Positions 1-13,140 are shown, counted from the first letter of the stretch. The stretch is 64,000 nt of DNA from Streptomyces sp. Go-475 (GCF_003330845.1 NZ_CP026121.1:1240001-1304000); one strand, 5' to 3'. The notes: generated by a model not told the origin, from the letters alone. Program-made: numbers and translations.

Positions 1-537
1 GCCGGACTCAATCCGCTGACGCGTCTGCCGGGCTCGGACGCGATCACCGAGGAGGTGGACCGGCGCATCGCTGCCGGGCGGGCGTTCGCGCTGAGCTGGC
101 TGGACGTCGACCACTTCAAGCAGGTCAACGACGGGGCCGGGTTCGCGGCGGGCGACGAGCTGATCCGGGCAGTGGGCCGCGCACTCCAGCAGGCCGCCAC
201 GGGAGGAGCACGCGTGGGGCACATCGGCGGGGACGACTTCCTGGTCCTGGCCGATCCGGACGGCCTCGATCCGCTGGCCGCCTCCGTGCTGGACGCGCCC
301 TGGTCGGCGGGCGGGCGGCCGGTGACGCTGTCGCTCGCGACGGTGCTGTGCGCGCCGGGCAGTGTGGCGGACCACCGGCAGGCGGCGGCCTGCCTGGCAC
401 CGCTGAAGAAGGCGGCCAAGGCCTTGCACGGGGCGAGTTGGGTGCTGGGCCGCGCGGGATCGCCCGGCCACGAGACCCGCCGGGGGTCCGAACCGGCAGC
501 GGCGGGGTGTGGAGTGGTGGAACCGGGTGGGGGGTGA
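1..537 (+). CDS. GGDEF-domain protein, 3' part only
   Basis: The reading frame is open from the first base, so the gene begins upstream of the window. The visible 178 residues are one GGDEF (diguanylate cyclase-type) domain. It opens with NPLTRLPG (family form DxLTGLPN), continues with the metal-site stretch LDVDHFKQVND, and carries the active-site loop as GGDDF instead of GG(D/E)EF. No RxxD inhibitory site stands five residues before the loop (the sequence there is RVGH). The last 25-30 residues are Gly/Pro/Ala-rich and look like a disordered tail. GGDEF domains make or bind cyclic di-GMP, which controls development in Streptomyces. The altered loop leaves open whether this one is catalytic. 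Upstream sensory domains cannot be seen. Confidence 0.85.
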   Translation, partial: AGLNPLTRLPGSDAITEEVDRRIAAGRAFALSWLDVDHFKQVNDGAGFAAGDELIRAVGRALQQAATGGARVGHIGGDDFLVLADPDGLDPLAASVLDAPWSAGGRPVTLSLATVLCAPGSVADHRQAAACLAPLKKAAKALHGASWVLGRAGSPGHETRRGSEPAAAGCGVVEPGGG

Positions 538-1403
538 GGGGCGGCTGCGGGGAAGGGCCGGGTTGACCGGGGGGGTCTGTATCGCTCGCAGGGCCGGAGC
601 GGCGCGAGCGATGGGTCTGGGCGGCTTGCAGGGGCGCGTGGACTGAGGACATGTCTGCGCTCTGAGCCGCTTGCAGGGTCGTGTGGGCTCGGAGGGGCGG
701 GCATGGGCTTCTGAGCCCCTCGTTGGGGCTTCAGCGGGCGAGCGGGGCTGGATCTGGCGGCGCTCCGGTGGGCTCGGCCCATGTGGTCGGCGGTGCTGTC
801 AGGGGCGGCGCCTGGGCGCCGGGAACCTGCCCCGGCAGGCCCCGTACGGCGGCCTGCCGCGGGTCCCGACTGGTCCGGTTGAGAAACCGGCAGGTCAGGT
901 AGATGCTGGACACGAGCAAGCGAGGAGTCAGGTGAGGCTGGGCAGTCGCCGAGGGCGGGGCTCAGCGAAGGCCGGACACCACCCGTCATGTCTCGCGCGG
1001 CGCACAAGGCCCGCGCGGGTCCGACCCAGATCTGAACAACGATCCCGACCGGGTACCGCCGCGGCCGTGCAACCGGCCACCCGGCCCGGCACGAACCCGG
1101 GCGGCCGTCACATGGCCGTCAACCGTTGCGGTCGGCTACCTTGACGCCCTTTGGGTGCCGGTGAACACTTCCGGTGTCAGTCGACATCGCCGTACATACT
1201 CGGCGTAATCCGGCACTGCGGCGCGTGAACGCGCCTGCGCCAAGGCCCATTCCCCCACGGGCGATTCGGCTGCGACGGCACGCTCGTCACGGATGCCGGG
1301 CGGGGCGCGGGACCCCCTGCCTTCGGCTGAAGTAGCCATGGGAAACGCACCCTGCACGTGAGGACCGGGGCGGACCGTCCCGGGCCTTGGCCTAGGAGCC
1401 GCC
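538..1403. other. Long intergenic region upstream of glpF
   Basis: 866 bases without a convincing gene; the ORFs here lack recognisable protein character. It holds an approximately 45-base direct repeat (624-713) and a hairpin at 711-734 (AGCCCC / GGGGCT flanked by CTG / CAG) that could end the upstream transcript. The rest must contain the glpFK promoter. A TTGACG at 1141 and a TCGACA at 1181 are the only -35-like elements I noticed, and neither has a good -10 partner. I saw no clear operator. Confidence 0.5.
624..713. repeat. Two-copy direct repeat, period about 45 bases
   Basis: Both copies start GCTTGCAGGG (624 and 669) and run through a shared GTGG, CATG and TCTGAGC before diverging. 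The copies are imperfect, so the duplication is not recent. It lies between the GGDEF gene and glpF. No function is apparent. Confidence 0.6.
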
Positions 1404-2201
1404 ATGAGCAACGTAGACATCTTCGTCGGCGAGATCATCGGAACGGCGATTCTCATCCTGTTCGGCGCGGGCGTCTGCGCCGCCGTCACCCTCAGATTCT
1501 CGAAGGCGCGAGCCTCGGGCTGGATCGTCATCACGTTCGGATGGGGCTTCGGTGTCCTGGCCGGCGCGTACACGGCCGCCCCGCTGTCGGGCGGCCACAT
1601 CAACCCCGCGGTCACGTTCGGCCTGGCCGTCGACACAGGCGTGTGGAACAAGGTCTGGGTCTACGTGCTCGGGCAGATGGTGGGGGCGATCCTGGGCGCC
1701 ATCCTGGCGTACCTGCTGTACTTCGCCCAGTTCCGGGCCAATGTACGGCAGACGGGCACCACGGACGGCACGGTGGACGAGCCGGTGCCGACCCTGGGCA
1801 TCTTCTCCACCATCCCGGAGATCAGGAACCCGGTCGCCAACCTGATGACGGAGGTCCTCGCGACCATCGCCCTGGTGCTGCCCATCCTCGCGCTCGTCGG
1901 TGACAACCGCGTCGTCCAGGGGGTCGGCATCGGACCGATCCCGGGCGAGGGAGCCGGGATCTACGGCTCCGGCATCTCGATCCTGCTGGTGGCTCTGCTG
2001 GTCGTCGGCATCGGTCTCTCGCTCGGTGGGCCCACCGGTTATGCGATCAACCCGGCACGTGACCTGGGTCCGCGCATCGTGCACCAGTTCCTCCCGATCC
2101 CGAACAAGGGGACGTCCGACTGGGGATACGCATGGGTTCCGGTGGTGGGGCCTTTGGCAGGCGGAGTCCTCGCGGCCCTCATCTACAACGCAGCCTTCTG
2201 A
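1404..2201 (+). CDS. glpF: Glycerol facilitator (MIP/aquaporin family)
   Basis: 265-residue polytopic membrane protein of the major intrinsic protein family, which passes glycerol through the membrane by facilitated diffusion. Both half-helix NPA boxes are present: HINPAVT near residue 70 and [10 protein letters not shown] near residue 215. The downstream sequence GxxxNPARDxGPR is typical of glyceroaquaporins. About six transmembrane segments are visible, with an insert between the two halves. The start is the ATG after TAGGAGCC. It is followed after 19 bases by glpK, so uptake and phosphorylation are coupled. In the usual Streptomyces gyl operon a glycerol-3-phosphate dehydrogenase gene follows and an IclR-type gylR precedes; neither is here, so this may be a second, partial glycerol locus. 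Confidence 0.95.
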   Translation: MSNVDIFVGEIIGTAILILFGAGVCAAVTLRFSKARASGWIVITFGWGFGVLAGAYTAAPLSGGHINPAVTFGLAVDTGVWNKVWVYVLGQMVGAILGAILAYLLYFAQFRANVRQTGTTDGTVDEPVPTLGIFSTIPEIRNPVANLMTEVLATIALVLPILALVGDNRVVQGVGIGPIPGEGAGIYGSGISILLVALLVVGIGLSLGGPTGYAINPARDLGPRIVHQFLPIPNKGTSDWGYAWVPVVGPLAGGVLAALIYNAAF

Positions 2202-2220
2202 ACCAGCCCGAGGGGTAGTC

Positions 2221-3741
2221 ATGACGGACAACGCCGAGAAGTACGTCGCAGCGATCGACCAGGGCACCACGTCGAGCCGCTGCATCGTCTTCAACCAGCA
2301 CGGCGCGATCGTCGCCGTCGACCAGCGCGAGCACCGCCAGATCTTTCCCAAGCCCGGCTGGGTGGAGCACGACGCCACCGAGATCTGGTCCAAGACCCAG
2401 GCGGTGGTCGCCGGGGCGATCGCCAAGGCCGGGCTGCGCGCCGACCAGCTGAGCGCGATGGGGATCACCAACCAGCGGGAGACGACCCTCCTGTGGGACC
2501 GCGCGACGGGCAAGCCGGTGCACAACGCCATCGTCTGGCAGGACACGCGGACGGCGGCGCTCTGCAACCAGCTGGGCGGATCGGACGGGCAGGACCGTTT
2601 CCGCGAGCAGACGGGGCTGCCGCTGGCCACCTACTTCTCCGGGCCCAAGGCGGCCTGGCTGCTCGACAATGTGCCCGACCTGCGGGCGCGCGCCGAACGC
2701 GGTGAGATCGCCTTCGGCACCATGGACTCGTGGCTGATCTGGAACCTCACCGGCGGCACGGACGGCGGGCAGCACGTCACCGACGTCACCAACGCCGGCC
2801 GGACCATGCTGATGAACCTGGAGACCCTCCAGTGGGACTCCTCGATCCTCTCGGCGATGAACATCCCCGAGGCCATGCTCCCCGAGATCAAATCCTCCGC
2901 CGAGGTGTACGGCACCGCCGTCGGCCAGCTCGCCGGCGTCCCCGTGGCCTCGGCGCTGGGCGACCAGCAGGCGGCCGTGTTCGGGCAGGCCTGCTACGAC
3001 GTGGGCACGGCGAAGAACACGTACGGCACGGGAAGCTTCCTGCTGCTCAACACGGGCAACCGCCCGGTGCCGTCGAAGAGCGGCCTGCTGACGACCATGG
3101 GGTACAAGATCGGCAGTGAGGCGCCGATCTACTGCCTGGAGGGGTCGATAGCCATAACGGGCGCGCTGGTCCAGTGGTTCCGCGACCAGCTCGGCATCAT
3201 CCGCACCGCCGACGAGATCGAGCCCCTGGCGGCGAGCGTGGAGGACAACGGCGGCGCGTACATCGTGCCCGCGTTCTCGGGCCTGTTCGCGCCGTACTGG
3301 CGCTCCGACGCGCGTGGCGTGGTCACCGGCCTCACCCGGTACGTCACGAAGGCGCACCTCGCGCGCGCCGTGCTGGAGGCGACGAGCTGGCAGACGCGCG
3401 AGGTCGTGGACGCCATGTACCAGGACTCCGGGGTGCACATCACCACCCTGAAGGTCGACGGCGGCATGACGAAGAACAACCTGCTCATGCAGCACCAGTC
3501 GGACGTGCTCGACGTGCCGGTGGTGCGGCCCAAGGTCTCCGAGACGACCTGTCTGGGCGCCGCGTACGCGGCCGGTCTGGCCACCGGTGTGTGGAACGAC
3601 CTGGACGAGCTCAAGGCGCACTGGCAGAAGGACGTCGAGTGGACGCCGTCCATGGAGGCGTCGGTACGGGACCGCGAGTACCACAACTGGCGCAAGGCCG
3701 TGGAGCGGAGCTTCGGCTGGGAGGAGGACGGCGACAGCTAG
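2221..3741 (+). CDS. glpK: Glycerol kinase
   Basis: 506 residues, the normal length for the FGGY family. It phosphorylates glycerol to sn-glycerol 3-phosphate with ATP. The N-terminal phosphate-binding loop is DQGTTSSR (residues 13-20). [11 protein letters not shown] and a WQDTRT follow, then the ADP-binding stretch [10 protein letters not shown] and the FGGY C-terminal signature around [13 protein letters not shown]. The open frame extends upstream to 1900, but those codons overlap glpF in another frame. The start at 2221 follows AGGGGTAGTC and gives the conserved start of the family. It is co-transcribed with glpF and faces a convergent gene, with a strong hairpin between them. Confidence 0.97.
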   Translation: MTDNAEKYVAAIDQGTTSSRCIVFNQHGAIVAVDQREHRQIFPKPGWVEHDATEIWSKTQAVVAGAIAKAGLRADQLSAMGITNQRETTLLWDRATGKPVHNAIVWQDTRTAALCNQLGGSDGQDRFREQTGLPLATYFSGPKAAWLLDNVPDLRARAERGEIAFGTMDSWLIWNLTGGTDGGQHVTDVTNAGRTMLMNLETLQWDSSILSAMNIPEAMLPEIKSSAEVYGTAVGQLAGVPVASALGDQQAAVFGQACYDVGTAKNTYGTGSFLLLNTGNRPVPSKSGLLTTMGYKIGSEAPIYCLEGSIAITGALVQWFRDQLGIIRTADEIEPLAASVEDNGGAYIVPAFSGLFAPYWRSDARGVVTGLTRYVTKAHLARAVLEATSWQTREVVDAMYQDSGVHITTLKVDGGMTKNNLLMQHQSDVLDVPVVRPKVSETTCLGAAYAAGLATGVWNDLDELKAHWQKDVEWTPSMEASVRDREYHNWRKAVERSFGWEEDGDS

Positions 3742-3772
3742 CCACGCGCGCGTGGAGGGCCGTTCACGACTG

Positions 3773-3806
3773 CGGCCCGTACCCCTGTCGGCGGGGGTAC
3801 GGGCCG
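3773..3806. terminator. Convergent hairpin terminator glpK / cvnD
   Basis: A 13-base perfect stem, CGGCCCGTACCCC against GGGGTACGGGCCG, with an 8-base loop lies between the stop codons of two convergent genes, so it can serve both. There is no U-tract, as is usual in Streptomyces. Just upstream, 3742-3755 is a perfect 14-base palindrome, CCACGCGCGCGTGG. Confidence 0.85.
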
Positions 3807-3826
3807 TGCCCGCCGGTCGGTTCCGG

Positions 3827-4412
3827 TCAGGAGGTCACCGTGTGGCGGCGGTCCGCCGCGTAGGCCATGGCGTGCTGGACGACGCCGATGAGCGCTTCCT
3901 TGACGGACTCGCGGTCGCGGGCGTCGCACATCATGAGCGGTACGCCGTCGTCGAGGTCGAGGGCCTGGCGGACGTCCTCGACCGGGTAGATCGGGGCGCC
4001 CTCGAAGCAGTTGACGCCGACGAGGAACGGTATGGCGCGCCGCTCGAAGTAGTCGACGGCTGCGAAGCAGTCCTCCAGGCGCCGGGTGTCGGCCAGCACG
4101 ACGGCACCGAGCGCGCCCTCGGAGAGTTCGTCCCACATGAACCAGAACCGCTCCTGTCCGGGCGTGCCGAAGAGGTACAGCACCAGGTCCTCGCGCAGGG
4201 TGATGCGGCCGAAGTCCATGGCCACGGTCGTGGTGTGCTTGCCTTCCACGCCGCTGATGTCGTCGACCGGGCGCCCGGCCTCGGTGAGCAGTTCCTCGGT
4301 GCGCAGCGGCCTGATCTCGCTGACCGCGCCGACGAGCGTGGTCTTGCCCACGCCGAAGCCGCCGGCCACAAGGATCTTGAGCGTGACGGGCTCGACCGGA
4401 GGCTTGCCGCGC

Positions 4413-4432
<20 letters not shown>
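3827..4432 (-). CDS. cvnD: Conservon GTP-binding protein CvnD
   Basis: 201-residue small GTPase-like protein of the conservon set. It shows the G1 loop GGFGVGKTT near residue 20, a switch-region [12 protein letters not shown], the G3-like GTPGQERF and an NCF in place of a strict NKxD guanine-specificity motif, as in this family. Conservon proteins form a membrane-associated complex that resembles a eukaryotic G-protein-coupled receptor module and affects development and secondary metabolism. The frame is open further upstream, but ATG at 4432 has AGGAG eight bases before it and gives the family start, so I use it. Unusually, cvnD does not follow cvnC: its first 20 bases overlap the end of a 5-oxoprolinase gene in another frame. 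Confidence 0.92.
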
Positions 4433-8063
<3,631 letters not shown>

Positions 8064-8087
8064 GTCAGTACCTCGCTTCCGCGCTGC

Positions 8088-8483
8088 TCACAGCGCCCGG
8101 AGGCCGTTGATCACGTCGCGCAGAATACTCTCGTCCGGCAGTTCGGCCGGGGGCACGGGCCGGTTCACATGGACGAATTCCGCGTCCACGAGATCTCCGA
8201 CAAGGACCCGTACCACCCCGATCGGCAGATCGAGTTCCGCTGCGAGTTCGGCGACCGACTGCGGGACGTCACGGCACAGTTCGACGATGTCCACGTGCTC
8301 CGGGGAGAGCATGTGGTCGGCCTCCGGGTCGTCCGCGTGCGGTTCCGTGACGACGACCGCGATCAGGTCCAGGCGGTGCTGGCCCTGGCTGCTGGTGCGG
8401 CCGCGCGTCATGGCGTACGGACGGACGACCGGTCCGGCCTCGTCGTCGAACCAGTGGCTTCTTCCCTGACCGTCAGCGCTCAT
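8088..8483 (-). CDS. cvnC: Conservon protein CvnC (DUF742)
   Basis: 131 residues with the family opening WFDDEAGPVVRPYAMTRGRT, followed by a winged-helix-like C-terminal half (VAELAAELDLPIGVVRVLVGDLVDAEFV is consistent with a helix-turn-helix). DUF742 proteins occur in conservons between the roadblock protein and the GTPase and are thought to be part of the same complex. It lies 9 bases after cvnB, so it is co-transcribed. The usual next gene, cvnD, is displaced by the oxoprolinase gene. Confidence 0.93.
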   Translation of the reverse strand: MSADGQGRSHWFDDEAGPVVRPYAMTRGRTSSQGQHRLDLIAVVVTEPHADDPEADHMLSPEHVDIVELCRDVPQSVAELAAELDLPIGVVRVLVGDLVDAEFVHVNRPVPPAELPDESILRDVINGLRAL

Positions 8484-8492
8484 GTCATCCCA

Positions 8493-8927
8493 CTACCCGC
8501 CTGCGGGCAGATCGGTGCGCGGAGCGGCGCCCAGATGCACACCCACCCGCTTCACGAGGAGTGTCATCTCGTAGGCGACCTGGCCGACGTCCGAGTCGGC
8601 GTCCGAGAGGACGGCGAGGCAGCTGCCGTCGCCGGCGGCCGTCACGAACAGGAAGGCGTCGTCGAGCTCGACGACCGTCTGGCGGACGTTGCCGGCCTCG
8701 AAGTGGCGTCCCACGCCCTTGGCGAGGCTGTGGAACCCGGAGGCGACGGCGGCGAGGTGCTCGCTGTCCTCCCTGGTCAGGTCCTTGGAGAACCCTGTCG
8801 GCAACCCGTCGCCGGAGAGCACGAGGGCCTTGCGGATGCTCGCGACGCGGTCCACGAGATCATCGAGGAGCCAGTTCAGCTCCCCCTTGCTGTTCGCGGT
8901 GTGGCCGGTCGCCTTCGGTGCGGTCAT
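8493..8927 (-). CDS. cvnB: Conservon roadblock/LC7 protein CvnB
   Basis: 144 residues, a roadblock/LC7 (MglB-like) domain that typically regulates a partner small GTPase, here probably CvnD. Conserved features are LNWLLDDLVDRV near the start, ALVLSGDGLPTG, a GFHSLAKGVGRHF helix and FLFVTAAGDGSCLAVL. Its ATG overlaps the cvnA stop codon (ATGA, 8924-8927), so translation is coupled to the sensor gene. Confidence 0.95.
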   Translation of the reverse strand: MTAPKATGHTANSKGELNWLLDDLVDRVASIRKALVLSGDGLPTGFSKDLTREDSEHLAAVASGFHSLAKGVGRHFEAGNVRQTVVELDDAFLFVTAAGDGSCLAVLSDADSDVGQVAYEMTLLVKRVGVHLGAAPRTDLPAGG

Positions 8928-11900
8928 CGACCGTCCCCCTCTGTCGTTCCTTGTCGTGCTGCGCCGCTGTGGGCGGCATCGCCCGCGGCGTTCTCCTCGC
9001 GGCCGCGCTGCCAGCCGCGCTGGAGCGAGGCCATGCGGCTGCGTACTTCCTCGGCGTCGCGTTCGGCGGGCTCGGCCCTGGCCTCCGTACGGGGCTCGGG
9101 GCCCCGTTTCAGCTGCGGGGCCAGGTTGGCCTGCCGGACGCGCCGGGGCAGCGGCGCGGTGCCGGAGCGAGGTGTCTGGGGTGCGGAGCGGGGGTCGTCT
9201 CCCCGTCCTGCCGCGCCGGTCTCCCGGGGCGCGGCTCCGGAGCCGGTCCTGGGACGCATGCGCGCGCCGGGCGTCTCCGCCGGGGTGCCGGAGAGGCGGT
9301 CGGGCGCGTCCGGGCCGCTCGAGGCGATCTCCGCGCGGCGTGTCCGCCGGGGAAGGGAGGACGGCTCCGACCGGTCACCGAAGCCGCTGCCGGACGAGGC
9401 AGGGGATTCGGTGGGTTCCTCGTTCCGGCCGGCCGCGCCGATGCCCCGGCGAGCGGAATCCGTCCCCCGGCGACGGGCCGGCAGGGGCGGCGGTGCGTCC
9501 GGCTGCGACTCGCTGCCGGACGGCGAGCCCTCTGTGCGACGGCGGACCGGAAGCGCGGTCTCCGGCCCGGTCCGTCCGGTGTCTCGACCGCTCGCGGACT
9601 CCTCGCCCCGGCGGCGGGACGGGAGCGAGGGTGTGGCCCCCGAGTCCGCTCGGCCGGTGCCCGCGGTCTCCTCCTCGGTCTGGCTCCGCCGGGGGCGCTG
9701 CTCGGTGACGGGACGCCCGTGCGAGCTGACCAGCTTGGGGGTGTGGCGGCGGGACAGCGGGACCGGGGCGCTCAGCTCGCCCTCCGTGTCCGTGCGGTCC
9801 CGTGCGCTGCGGGAGTCGGCGGTCTGCTGGCGCGGGTCGGTGCGGCGGCCGGCCGTCTCGTTCGGGGCGCGGGTGAGGGAGTGGCGGGGGCGGAAGAGGC
9901 CGCCGTGTTCGCTGTTCTCGTCCTCGATGGCGCCGGGGAAGTCGTCGATGGCGTCGAGATCGACGGGGGCCTCGAGCTCGACCGGTCCGTCCAGGAGAGA
10001 GGCCGGCAGGCCGGGCCGTGCGGGCGCCTGGGACAGCGCGGCGCGGCGGTTGTCCTTGGGCTCGCTCTCCTTGGCGAGCTGGGGTCGGTCGAGCCGGAAG
10101 CCCAAGCCGTTGGTGTCCGGGACGTCGTCCGTCAGCAGCGCGTCGGGGATGAAGACGACGGCGGTCGTGCCGCCGTACGGGGAGGGCTGCAGGGAGACCC
10201 GGACGTTCTGTCGCTGGGCGAGACGGCTGACCACGAACAGGCCGAGCCGGTCGGTGTCGGACAGTTCGAACTCCGGCGTCTCCGCGAGCCGGAGGTTGGC
10301 GTCCAGGAGCGCTTCGGCGGCCATGCCGAGGCCGCGGTCGTGGATCTCGAGCGTGAAGCCGTTGGCGACCCGCTCGCCCAGGACCTGGACGGCGGTGTGC
10401 GGCGGGGAGAAGACGGTGGCGTTCTCCAGGAGTTCGGCCACGAGGTGGGTGAGGTCGGCTACGGCCGGGCCGGTGACAGCGATACGCGGAAGCCGGCGGA
10501 CCTCGATGCGCTCGTAGTCCTCGACCTCGGCGACGGCGGCGCGCACGACGTCCATGAGCTGGACGGGCTTGCGCCACTGGCGGGAGGGAGCGGCGCCGGA
10601 GAGGATCACCAGGCCCTCGGCGTGCCGGCGCATGCGGGTGGTCAGGTGGTCGAGGCGGAACAGGTCGGCGAGTTCCTCGGTGTCCTCGGTCCTGCGCTCC
10701 ATGGCGTCGAGCAGGGTGAGCTGCTTGTGGAGCAGGACCTGGCTGCGGCGCGCGAGGTTCACGAAGACCTCGGAGACACCGGCGCGCAGTTCGGCCTGTT
10801 TGACGGCGGCTTCGACGGCGGCGCGCTGGAGGGTGTTGAGGGCCTGGCCGACCTCGCCCATCTCGTTCTTGTCGTACTCCAGGCGCGGGACCTCGGTCTC
10901 GACGTCGACCTGCTCGCCCGCGGACAGGCGGCGCATCACGCTGGGCAGCCGTACTCCGGACGCCTCGTGGGCCTCCAGTCGCAGCTTTCGCAGGTCGCGG
11001 ATGAGGGTGCGGCCGACGCGTACGGACAGGAAGAGGGAGAGCAGCAGCGCGATCAGGCCGAGTGCGCCGGCGATGACCGCCTTGGCGATGACGCCGATGG
11101 CCACCGGGTGGACGCGGTCCTGGTAGCGGTCGTTGGCCTGGTCGTTGAGGGTGCCGAGTTCGCCGAGGACGTTGCCGGCGGCGCTGTCCCAGCTCTTCGC
11201 GGTGACGCCGCGGGGTGTTCCGGCTCCGGAGTCGAGGGCCGCTTCCTCGGCCACGCGCAGCGGTGCGGAGGAGGCGTTCTTCCAGAAGCTCTCGTAGCGG
11301 TCGCGCTCGGCGACGGGCAGCAGCTGCAGGTTGACGTCGTACATCAGGGTGCGCTGGGCCACGAGGTCGGAGATCTCGCGCTCTTCGGCGTGGGAGATCC
11401 TGCCGACGATCAGGGCGGAGCCGAGGAGCGCGTCCTCGCGGGAGAGGAGTTCACGGGCGCGGGCGAGGTTGACCAGCGCGCGGTACTGCTTGTCCAGCTC
11501 CACGTTGTCGACCACGTGCAGGTTGGCCAGCAGGGCGTAGCACGGGTCGACCAGACGGTTGTAGAGGTCGAGAGCCTGGGAGCGGTTGACGGTGCCGTCC
11601 TCGACACTGCGGCGGAGCGACTCGATGCCCTCGAAGGCGTCCAGGACCGCGGTGAGCCGCTCGTCGGTGTCCTGGCCCATCGCGTCGCGGACGTCCGGGT
11701 TCTCGGCGTTCTCGCGGATGCTGCCGATGGCCTCGTCGGTGGCGGTCCGGCTGCGCCGCAGCGCGGCGAGCCCGTCGGAGGCACGGGGGTCGGCGAGGTA
11801 GACGAGGGTCTGGCGGCGTTCCTCCTGGAGGACGCGGACGGTGTCCTCGACGGGGTAGCCGATCTTCTCCACCACGGACGACACGTTGAACAGGTCGCTC

Positions 11901-12013
11901 GCCTCGCGTCCCGTGAGCACGGTGGCGAAGGCCCAGATCGCGGTCAGGGACACCAGCGGCACGAGAAGCAGCGCCACGATCTTCCGGCGGATGGACTTCC
12001 CGCGAAAGCGCAT
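8924..12013 (-). CDS. cvnA: Conservon sensor histidine kinase-like protein CvnA
   Basis: 1029-residue membrane sensor. A transmembrane helix near residues 10-30 is followed by a long extracytoplasmic region of the nitrate/nitrite-sensor (NIT) type up to about residue 300. A second membrane helix (about 303-335) and a HAMP-like linker follow. The HATPase domain has the N-box ELLENAT near residue 522 and the G1 box DRGLGM. No canonical phospho-accepting HisKA motif is obvious, as in other CvnA proteins, so phosphotransfer is uncertain. From about residue 640 to the end the sequence is Arg/Ser/Pro/Glu-rich and probably disordered. First gene of the operon cvnA-cvnB-cvnC-oxoprolinase-cvnD. Confidence 0.93.
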   Translation of the reverse strand: MRFRGKSIRRKIVALLLVPLVSLTAIWAFATVLTGREASDLFNVSSVVEKIGYPVEDTVRVLQEERRQTLVYLADPRASDGLAALRRSRTATDEAIGSIRENAENPDVRDAMGQDTDERLTAVLDAFEGIESLRRSVEDGTVNRSQALDLYNRLVDPCYALLANLHVVDNVELDKQYRALVNLARARELLSREDALLGSALIVGRISHAEEREISDLVAQRTLMYDVNLQLLPVAERDRYESFWKNASSAPLRVAEEAALDSGAGTPRGVTAKSWDSAAGNVLGELGTLNDQANDRYQDRVHPVAIGVIAKAVIAGALGLIALLLSLFLSVRVGRTLIRDLRKLRLEAHEASGVRLPSVMRRLSAGEQVDVETEVPRLEYDKNEMGEVGQALNTLQRAAVEAAVKQAELRAGVSEVFVNLARRSQVLLHKQLTLLDAMERRTEDTEELADLFRLDHLTTRMRRHAEGLVILSGAAPSRQWRKPVQLMDVVRAAVAEVEDYERIEVRRLPRIAVTGPAVADLTHLVAELLENATVFSPPHTAVQVLGERVANGFTLEIHDRGLGMAAEALLDANLRLAETPEFELSDTDRLGLFVVSRLAQRQNVRVSLQPSPYGGTTAVVFIPDALLTDDVPDTNGLGFRLDRPQLAKESEPKDNRRAALSQAPARPGLPASLLDGPVELEAPVDLDAIDDFPGAIEDENSEHGGLFRPRHSLTRAPNETAGRRTDPRQQTADSRSARDRTDTEGELSAPVPLSRRHTPKLVSSHGRPVTEQRPRRSQTEEETAGTGRADSGATPSLPSRRRGEESASGRDTGRTGPETALPVRRRTEGSPSGSESQPDAPPPLPARRRGTDSARRGIGAAGRNEEPTESPASSGSGFGDRSEPSSLPRRTRRAEIASSGPDAPDRLSGTPAETPGARMRPRTGSGAAPRETGAAGRGDDPRSAPQTPRSGTAPLPRRVRQANLAPQLKRGPEPRTEARAEPAERDAEEVRSRMASLQRGWQRGREENAAGDAAHSGAARQGTTEGDGR

Positions 12014-12433
12014 GGCCTCCCCCAGCTCGGGCCCCCGGCCTACCGGGGGTACACATGTGCGTCAACAAACGGCGCGAGCCTACTACCGACGCACAGGGAA
12101 CTCGAAGACCGGTCCGGAGGCTGAACTTCCGCGCCAGCCACGAGGTGTGGGGAGTTGTCCGGGCATTGCAGGAGTTGTCTCCCCGAAACCGATGGTGAGC
12201 GTACGGGCCAATCTCCGTGGTCGGCCAGGGCGGTTGGCTGAAATTTTTCGGTTTCCGGGAATCTTCGTGGCGGGTCGTTCGTCCTTCACTACGGGAAATG
12301 GGGGCGGAATCGGCCACAGGAGCCGCATCCCGAACCCGGGCGGCGTAAAACAGCGCAAGCCGGGCAGCCACTGGGGAGCACGGGTCTTCGGATGCGGGCG
12401 AGCGGTCTGCTGGCGGTGGGGAGTGACACGTTG
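12014..12433. other. Divergent intergenic region cvnA / membrane protein
   Basis: About 420 bases between two divergent genes. It holds the candidate cvnA promoter next to 12014. Facing the other way is a sigma-R-like arrangement, GGGAAT (12257-12262), 18 bases, then GTC instead of GTT (12281). The last base mismatch makes that call weak. The region around 12241 is unusually A/T-rich for this genome. No gene is visible. Confidence 0.4.
12037..12065 (-). promoter_or_regulatory. Candidate promoter of the conservon operon
   Basis: On the minus strand TTGACG (12065-12060), a 17-base spacer, then TAGGCC (12042-12037). The expected start point lies about 17 bases before the cvnA ATG, leaving room for the GGGGGAGG ribosome site. 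The -10 is only a partial match, so this is a reasonable candidate rather than a certain promoter. Confidence 0.45.
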
Positions 12434-12997
12434 ATGGGCACGGCGGAGCGGCGCGGGGCGCCCAGGGCTGGCGGGGCGCAGGTGACAGGGCATCGGGATC
12501 CCGAGGCGACCGGTCACGACCTTTCGGCTGCCGAGGCAGAGACAAGGGCTCGCGAGGCGGACGTCCTGGCACCCGAGGTGGGCCGAGGCATACGCGAGCA
12601 GCAGCACTACCGGCCCTTGTGGGTCGAGGAGCCGGCGCGGCGACGCCGGTTGCCGGATCCGGTGCGCACGGCGGCTGTGCGGGCGGTCCTGCTCATCGCC
12701 GTGACGCTGATTCAGGCGATGGTGGCCTTCCTGTGCACGATGGCCGGGTCCTGGCTGGCGTTCCCCATGGTGATCAGCAGTGTGGTCAGCACGATCGTGA
12801 CCACGTGGGGGGCGCTCGACGTGTGGGTGACGCGTCAGGTCTGGAATCAGCGCAACGGAGTGGTGTCCATGCCGAGCAGCACGGCACGGGCCCTGCGCCG
12901 CGAGCGGCGTCGGGCCCGGCGTCAGGCACGTTCGGCGGAACGCGCCCAGGAGCGGATACGCCGGCAGGGTGGGGCCGGGCAGTTGTCCCACTCGTAA
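12434..12997 (+). CDS. Conserved hypothetical membrane protein
   Basis: 187 residues, function not recognised. A polar N-terminal part of about 80 residues contains RPLWVEEPARRRRLPDP. Two closely spaced hydrophobic helices follow (VRAVLLIAVTLIQAMVAFLC and a second one through FPMVISSVVSTIVTTWG). The tail is extremely basic (RRERRRARRQARSAERAQERIRRQ) and presumably cytoplasmic. I chose ATG at 12434, preceded by GGTGGGGA; an in-frame ATG at 12392 would add 14 residues. The last two codons are already part of the tandem repeat that follows. It may act at the membrane near the divergent conservon, but nothing in the sequence shows this. Confidence 0.75.
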   Translation: MGTAERRGAPRAGGAQVTGHRDPEATGHDLSAAEAETRAREADVLAPEVGRGIREQQHYRPLWVEEPARRRRLPDPVRTAAVRAVLLIAVTLIQAMVAFLCTMAGSWLAFPMVISSVVSTIVTTWGALDVWVTRQVWNQRNGVVSMPSSTARALRRERRRARRQARSAERAQERIRRQGGAGQLSHS

Positions 12998-13140
12998 GGG
13001 CAGTTCGGCGCTTGTACGGCAGGCGCGGTGCTCGTAGGGAAGTCGGCACTCGTACGGCAGGTGCGGTACTCATGCGGAAGGTGGTGTTCCTGAGGCAGGT
13101 GCGGCGGGCGCGGTCCTCGTATAGAAGGTGCGCCACTCGC
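12991..13140. repeat. Imperfect ~20-base tandem repeat at gene end
   Basis: Units resembling CTCGTACGGCAGGTGCGGTA start at about 12991, 13011, 13031 (18 bases), 13049, 13069, 13089, 13116 and 13136. Most begin CTCGT and contain GGCAGGTGCGG-like cores. The first unit includes the stop codon of the membrane protein gene. The array ends before the convergent reductase gene. Function unknown. Confidence 0.7.

Noticed and set aside
671..1144. Plus-strand ORF of 157 codons before glpF
   Set aside because: The composition is Arg/Gly/Ala with no hydrophobic pattern, as expected from GC-rich non-coding DNA, and it covers a direct repeat.
12257..12283. Second sigma-R promoter upstream of the membrane protein at 12434
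   Set aside because: The -10 is GTC rather than GTT and the gene has no link to thiol stress; noted only as a possibility.
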